Part shown: piece after piece, positions 45,759-49,368 of the stretch
Position numbering within the stretch: position 1 is the first letter of the stretch
Layout of the letters: each line of letters opens with the position of its first letter
NCBI RefSeq assembly: GCF_009863985.1
Contig: NZ_WEZT01000005.1
Location: 340,017 to 389,384, forward strand
DNA: 49,368 nucleotides
Direction: 5' to 3'
Origin: Furfurilactobacillus milii
GTDB taxonomy: Bacteria > Bacillota > Bacilli > Lactobacillales > Lactobacillaceae
Program-made: the position numbers and the translations under genes
The notes under the pieces: model-generated
What the model was told of the DNA's origin: nothing
The model's database searches: none
What the model saw: only the letters and a program-made list of their open reading frames with translations

Positions 45759-46832
45759 CTACAAAATCTTTAAGTCCTTTGAAGAGGTTGTTAACACCTC
45801 AGCACCGTTTTCCGTCACCAAAACATCATCTTCCAACCTAACGCCACCAAGGTTTGGCAGATAAATCCCTGGTTCAACAGTGATTACCTGGTTAGCTTGA
45901 ATGGCATAAGGAATTCTTGGTCCGTAAACTTGAGGTTCTTCATGAATATTCAAACCAATGCCATGTCCCATGCCGTGATTAAACTCGGCGCCATATCCGG
46001 CCGCCTTAATCAAATCACGACCTGCAGCATCCAATTGAGCGCCGGTTGCGCCAGGCTTGATTACATCAATAACTGCCTGGTTAGCCGTCTTAGTTAGATT
46101 ATAAATATCCACTAACTCGGGATCTGGTTGCCCCAACGCAAACGTGCGAGTGATGTCAGACGTATAGTCGTCGAAGTAGAAGCCAAAATCAACAGTAACT
46201 AATTCGCCCTTAGCGAGCTTCTTTGTTGTGGCTGACCCATGTGGTTCTGCAGAACGATAGCCGCTGGCCACAATTGTATCAAACGAAGGCCCGGTCGAAC
46301 CATGCGCGCGCATCCAAGCATCCAACTTATTGGCCACTTCAATTTCCGTCATGCCAACGTGAACATTCGGCAACAGCGCATCATAACCTTCACATGACAA
46401 ACGAATCGCACGACGTAACTTAGCAATCTCGTCAGCATCTTTAATTTCTCGTAAATGATCCACCACTGCATGTAGTCCAACAAAATCAGCGGCAAGTTGC
46501 TCATCTAACATAGACCAAATAACGTATGGTAATGTGTCTTCAAACCCGATCACACTAAGATTTTGGTCTGCAGCTAGCTTAACAACTGTTCCATAATAGT
46601 CCCGCGTAATCATTAATGTGATTTGTGGATCTAATTCAGCCTTCATTTCGGTTTCATACCGAGCATCGGTAATCATAAAAGACTGATCGCCAGTAATTAA
46701 TAAACATCCGTCACCACCAACATTAGCAAAACCTGTTAAATAGTGTAGATTAAACTCATCCGTGACCAAAAAAGCATCTAAATGTAATTGATCCAAAACA
46801 CCTTGAACCTTAGCAACCCGTTTTTGTCCCAT
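45759..46832 (-). CDS. pepP: Xaa-Pro peptidase (M24 family)
   Basis: A 357-residue metallopeptidase removing the first residue from peptides with proline in second position. The creatinase N-domain is followed by a pita-bread fold with VDFGFYFDDYTSDITRTFA (two Asp ligands), MGHGIGLNIHEEPQ (His, Glu) and VEPGIYLPNLGGVRLEDDV (Glu). ATG at 46832 with GGAG nine bases upstream is preferred over the open frame six codons earlier. It lies upstream of efp, the usual Firmicute order. Confidence 0.95.
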   Translation of the reverse strand: MGQKRVAKVQGVLDQLHLDAFLVTDEFNLHYLTGFANVGGDGCLLITGDQSFMITDARYETEMKAELDPQITLMITRDYYGTVVKLAADQNLSVIGFEDTLPYVIWSMLDEQLAADFVGLHAVVDHLREIKDADEIAKLRRAIRLSCEGYDALLPNVHVGMTEIEVANKLDAWMRAHGSTGPSFDTIVASGYRSAEPHGSATTKKLAKGELVTVDFGFYFDDYTSDITRTFALGQPDPELVDIYNLTKTANQAVIDVIKPGATGAQLDAAGRDLIKAAGYGAEFNHGMGHGIGLNIHEEPQVYGPRIPYAIQANQVITVEPGIYLPNLGGVRLEDDVLVTENGAEVLTTSSKDLKIL

Positions 46833-46861
46833 GCTATCGCTCCTCATCACTAATTAAATCA

Positions 46862-46901
46862 AACAAAAAACGGCCACAATGCCTTAACATTATGCCCGTT
46901 T
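46862..46901 (-). terminator. Terminator of the rplU-prp-rpmA operon
   Basis: AAACGG (46868-46873) pairs with CCGTTT (46896-46901), with an inner AATG/CATT pair of arms; the minus strand continues TTTTTTGTTT. Confidence 0.75.
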
Positions 46902-46913
46902 ATTGATCGATTG

Positions 46914-47210
46914 TTATTCTGCTGCTTCAGCGGCAGGGTAAACGGACACCTGACGGCGATCCTTACCTTTACGTTCAAACTTAACAACACCATCTGTCAA
47001 AGCAAACAGTGTGTCATCACCACCACGACCAACATTCATACCTGGCAGAATGTGAGTTCCGCGTTGACGGTAGATGATGGAACCAGCGTTGATCTTTTGA
47101 CCGTCGGCACGTTTAGTACCTAAACGACGACCAGCAGAGTCGCGACCGTTGGCAGTAGATCCGCCCCCTTTATGGTGAGCGAAAAATTGTAAGTTCATAT
47201 CCAATAACAT
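46914..47210 (-). CDS. rpmA: 50S ribosomal protein L27 with cleavable leader
   Basis: A 98-residue protein whose N-terminus is [18 protein letters not shown]. The NLQFF-A leader is the Firmicute extension removed by the Prp protease before L27 can reach the peptidyl transferase centre. The rest is the normal L27 core. GGAGG lies nine bases before ATG. The prp gene is immediately upstream in the same operon. Confidence 0.97.
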   Translation of the reverse strand: MLLDMNLQFFAHHKGGGSTANGRDSAGRRLGTKRADGQKINAGSIIYRQRGTHILPGMNVGRGGDDTLFALTDGVVKFERKGKDRRQVSVYPAAEAAE

Positions 47211-47225
47211 GTGGTTACACCTCCA

Positions 47226-47555
47226 TTAGTTAATGTGACCATCACTAATCGTAACGAATTGAGTGTATTTCTGTGCAACTTGCGTCATGCCTAAAATAAA
47301 TGTGGCTAAAATTGTTTCAACTGCTTGATTGCGATCATTGATAATCACTTCCAAGAAGCCACCATTGTCATCATCTGATGAAACTGTCGGGTGAACCCCA
47401 GCAATTTCATCCAGTGCGTTAACAGTGGTAATCGCCAGCACGGAGGCTGCCGCACAAACAATATCTTCACCATAATCACCAGCATCTGCATGGCCAGTCA
47501 TAACAAACCGAACCGGTTGGCGCTTAGCATTTCTCGAAATATCAACTTTAATCAT
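47226..47555 (-). CDS. prp: Ribosomal processing cysteine protease Prp (YsxB)
   Basis: A 109-residue cysteine protease that cleaves the L27 leader. The catalytic His lies in VMTGHADAGDYGEDIVCAAAS and the catalytic Cys in the same block, both present. It lies between rplU and rpmA, the invariant Firmicute position. Its stop is 15 bases before the rpmA start. Confidence 0.95.
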   Translation of the reverse strand: MIKVDISRNAKRQPVRFVMTGHADAGDYGEDIVCAAASVLAITTVNALDEIAGVHPTVSSDDDNGGFLEVIINDRNQAVETILATFILGMTQVAQKYTQFVTISDGHIN

Positions 47556-47582
47556 AATAGCTTAGCGTGGTTTCGTAGTTGT

Positions 47583-47924
47583 TTACTTGTCTGCGTCAGC
47601 GCTCTTTGATGAAGTTGCGCCGGCAATTTCATCAATCATGACACGCGTATAAGGTTGACGGTGACCTGTCTTAGTGTGTTGGTTCTTCTTAGGCTTGTAC
47701 TTGAAAGTAACAACTTTCTTTTCCTTGCCTTGCTTTTCAACAGTTCCAGTAACTGAAGCACCATCAACATATGGTGTTCCGATCTTAATGGAACGGCTAG
47801 CAACTAACACAACTTCGTCAAAAGTAACTTTGTCGCCTTCCTTTGCATCAAGCTTTTCAACAAAGATAGGTGAACCCTTTTCAACCTTGTATTGCTTACC
47901 ACCAGTTTTAATAATTGCGTACAC
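47583..47924 (-). CDS. rplU: 50S ribosomal protein L21
   Basis: A protein of about 113 residues, start GTG at 47924 with AGGAGG eight bases upstream; a GTG three codons earlier sits on the binding site. It reads [17 protein letters not shown], with the C-terminal [19 protein letters not shown]. It is slightly longer than the usual 102 or so residues because of a Ser/Ala/Asp tail. It heads the operon and its long leader is structured. Confidence 0.96.
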   Translation of the reverse strand: MYAIIKTGGKQYKVEKGSPIFVEKLDAKEGDKVTFDEVVLVASRSIKIGTPYVDGASVTGTVEKQGKEKKVVTFKYKPKKNQHTKTGHRQPYTRVMIDEIAGATSSKSADADK

Positions 47925-48004
47925 GTTGTGCACCTCCTTAAAAGTTTCTTAGACTCGCCAAAGATAAGCGTTTCACTGCCTAAACAGAGAAAACTTAAAA
48001 CTTA

Positions 48005-48080
48005 TTTTGCGCGGTTGCAGTGTGGGAAGTCCACAAATACAACAATAAGAGTTTACCAGAGAAGACCCGGTGCGTCAAAT
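48005..48080 (-). ncRNA. L21 leader (autoregulatory element of rplU)
   Basis: Upstream of rplU lies a transcript leader of about 200 bases. It includes the hairpin TGTGG-ACTT-CCCACA (48021-48035) and the flanking TTATTGTTGTATT and CTGCAACCGCG segments, as in the L21 leader described in Firmicutes. The leader fold beyond the hairpin was not worked out here. Confidence 0.6.
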
Positions 48081-48122
48081 GCTTCAAGTCCTTTTTCTGG
48101 CAAAACATCTCAGTCGTTTTTA

Positions 48123-48151
48123 ATTGTAACAAAAAACGCAGTGGAAACACA
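48123..48151 (-). promoter_or_regulatory. Possible promoter of rplU-prp-rpmA
   Basis: TGTGTT (48146-48151) and TACAAT (48123-48128) on the minus strand are 17 bases apart. The -35 is imperfect; the position about 200 bases before rplU fits the leader. Confidence 0.45.
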
Positions 48152-48199
48152 CTGGTTTCACACTACGTTAAGGAGCTAATAGTCGATTTTTCAAACAAA

Positions 48200-48328
48200 C
48201 TAATGCTGACGATGATCTGGTTGAGCGGTTGTACGGTTAGTTGACAGATGCGATGCTGACGAACGACCCATCAATTCCCACACGCCACTTCCGATCAAAA
48301 CAATGGATAAAATCAATACGGCAAGCAT
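48200..48328 (-). CDS. Small single-pass membrane protein, 42 residues
   Basis: It begins MLAVLILSIVLIGSGVWELM, a hydrophobic helix of about 17-20 residues, followed by a polar tail GRSSASHLSTNRTTAQP and DHRQH. A good ribosome binding site GGGAGG lies eight bases before ATG, and TAG closes the frame. I recognise no family. A TTGATA about 40 bases upstream may be its -35. It could also be a leader-type peptide. The Shine-Dalgarno and helix-tail layout make a real gene likely. Confidence 0.6.
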   Translation of the reverse strand: MLAVLILSIVLIGSGVWELMGRSSASHLSTNRTTAQPDHRQH

Positions 48329-48452
48329 CTAAAAACCTCCCTTAACTTGATTAAGTATCTGTTTCCAGTTTATCAATCACAGAGGCTCATATTCAATTTT
48401 TAAGCCTTCTTAAGAGATTTATGTCATCTTTTACCAAATCGTTAATAAACGG

Positions 48453-48962
48453 TTACTCCTGTGTACCGATTTTATAGAGTTCTGTGTCTGCGTTGGTGTC
48501 TTTTCGCATCTGTGTTTCAATCTTGCTACGTTGTTGAACTGAATTACCGATTGAAAATGAGGCTAAGTCGAACACAATACGGAAATTAGCATGAAATTGA
48601 GATGCAACCTCATCGTCAAAATTGTATTGCTTGCTAACCGCTGCTTTGACAATGCCCTTCACACCTGTTGCACCATCCCCTAGGGCAACCCCTAATTGGT
48701 TTTTCTGTGCTTCACTAAGTCCAGGACGCAACTCCTGATTCAGCTTGTCAGCAGCCTTATACACAGTATTGGCGCTTTTATCATCATCATACCGAAATTT
48801 TTGTAGCGCCGTTACCAATGTTTTGATATCGTCATTTTCCGATTGAACCCGTTCGTACTTTTTCTCCGAAACCTGAACGCCTGCATAACTTTTCTGACCA
48901 CAAGCCGCTAGTGTAATCAATAACCCCAAAACGGCAAATGTTGCCACAATCTTCTTCCACAT
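48453..48962 (-). CDS. Lipoprotein of unknown function
   Basis: A 169-residue protein with a lipoprotein signal: MWKKIVATFAVLGLLITLAACGQ, where LAAC is the lipobox and Cys21 the lipidation site. The mature part is charged and probably helical (EKKYERVQSENDDIKTLVTAL and later KIETQMRKDT). The start at 48962 has GGAG seven bases upstream. No catalytic motif or known domain is visible. It would be anchored to the outer face of the membrane. It stands alone next to the right-edge IS element. Confidence 0.8.
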   Translation of the reverse strand: MWKKIVATFAVLGLLITLAACGQKSYAGVQVSEKKYERVQSENDDIKTLVTALQKFRYDDDKSANTVYKAADKLNQELRPGLSEAQKNQLGVALGDGATGVKGIVKAAVSKQYNFDDEVASQFHANFRIVFDLASFSIGNSVQQRSKIETQMRKDTNADTELYKIGTQE

Positions 48963-49163
48963 GTGAACACTCCTCAATAAGCGAACTTCAAACTAGACTC
49001 ATTGTACCAAAAAAGACGCCTTGACCGGAACTCAGCGACTTATTTTTAAAGTTCCTTTAGGGCTCAAAATAGAAATCAAGAAAAATGCTGACCTATGTTC
49101 CAGAAATTAAAAAAATTGTTTTCTTGAATACGAGGCCAAAATAAAAAAGAATTGCTGTTGAGA

Positions 49164-49368
49164 GCAATCCCTGTTTGTACTATAGCCAAATTTAGTAGCT
49201 TATTTTAAAACGAAAAAGCATACTTATGGTAGATTGCAAATTTAATCCGAATTTTTTGACAAATTAGTCAGCATCACTTGGTAAGGTGTTTGCCAGTTAA
49301 GTACTTTAAGGGGGCGTTGGTTAATTTCGAGTAACGTCGTTGTTAAATCTTGAGCACTAATGTGCTCA
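49164..49368 (-). mobile_element. IS30-family insertion sequence, 3' end only (cut by window edge)
   Basis: The C-terminal end of a transposase and the outer end of the element lie in the window; the rest continues beyond. The tip is placed at GCAATCCCT (49164-49172), matching the left-edge element's GCAATCTCT. ATTGCT-GTTGAG-AGCAAT (49151-49168) also forms a hairpin there, so the boundary is uncertain. Confidence 0.5.
49242..49368 (-). CDS. IS30-family transposase, C-terminal fragment (partial)
   Basis: The frame ends NQRPLKVLNWQTPYQVM then LTNLSKNSD, 42 codons before the edge. The Arg-Pro-Leu-Lys segment and the Trp-x-Thr-Pro-Tyr motif are the conserved end of IS30-type transposases, usually written like RPRKRLGYKTP. 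It is read on the same strand as the left-edge fragment. Whether the two are copies of one element cannot be told, since they show opposite ends. Confidence 0.75.
   Translation of the reverse strand, partial: EHISAQDLTTTLLEINQRPLKVLNWQTPYQVMLTNLSKNSD

Noticed and set aside
48020-48244. Plus-strand frames over the rplU leader
   Set aside because: They fall across the structured leader and promoter of rplU and have no family match.

Overview
This window is a stretch of chromosome from a low-GC Gram-positive, almost certainly a member of the Lactobacillaceae. The evidence is gene order: recG-plsX-acpP-rnc-smc-ftsY, ylxM-ffh, priA-fmt-rsmB-prpC-prkC-rsgA-rpe-thiN, and xseA-xseB-ispA-tlyA-argR-recN-gmk-rpoZ. 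An L27 with the cleavable NLQFF leader, its Prp protease and IS30-type transposases agree with this. I do not assign genus or species. Nearly every gene lies on the minus strand. The plus-strand exceptions are a dead SpoIIM-family gene, a tRNA-Arg, rpmB, a GH65 phosphorylase/beta-phosphoglucomutase pair, and a small SOS-type gene.

Layout. 1-189: the 5' part of an IS30-family transposase. 191-817: a SpoIIM/DUF95 membrane-protein remnant with an in-frame stop. 0.9-1.6 kb: a cold-shock protein and a small hypothetical. 1.7-4.8 kb: a three-gene proton-translocating transhydrogenase operon (pntAA-pntAB-pntB) whose promoter carries cre-like sequences. 5.1-13.7 kb: protein targeting and chromosome maintenance (ffh-ylxM, a MazG-like protein, tRNA-Arg, ftsY, smc, rnc). 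13.7-19.6 kb: acpP, plsX, recG, fakA and an Asp23-family gene, concerned with lipid precursors, phosphatidate synthesis and repair. 19.8-30.1 kb: rpmB facing away, then the priA-to-thiN operon for replication restart, initiator-tRNA formylation, rRNA methylation, the PASTA kinase/phosphatase pair, ribosome GTPase, pentose phosphate and thiamine metabolism.

30.2-35.8 kb looks like an accessory insert between priA and rpoZ-gmk, which are commonly neighbours in Firmicutes. It holds a 903-residue GH65 disaccharide phosphorylase with beta-phosphoglucomutase on the plus strand, and a PEBP-like protein with a Cof-type HAD phosphatase on the minus strand. 36.7-37.5 kb holds a promoter with a LexA-type box between -35 and -10, driving a small YolD-like gene that ends in a 26-bp perfect hairpin next to recN. 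37.6-45.7 kb: recN, argR, tlyA, ispA, xseBA, folD, nusB, a second Asp23-family gene and efp. 45.8-48.2 kb: pepP, then rplU-prp-rpmA with an L21-type leader. 48.2-49.0 kb: a 42-residue membrane ORF and a lipoprotein of unknown function. 49.16-49.37 kb: the 3' end of another IS30-family transposase in the same orientation as the one at the left edge. The sequence may therefore be a contig that ends in repeats, or a segment between two directly oriented IS copies.

Most of the window is conserved core genome. The parts worth a second look are the SOS-type promoter and its orphan gene, the GH65 insert, the regulatory region of the transhydrogenase, the tRNA with C at position 33, and several hairpins and small ORFs.
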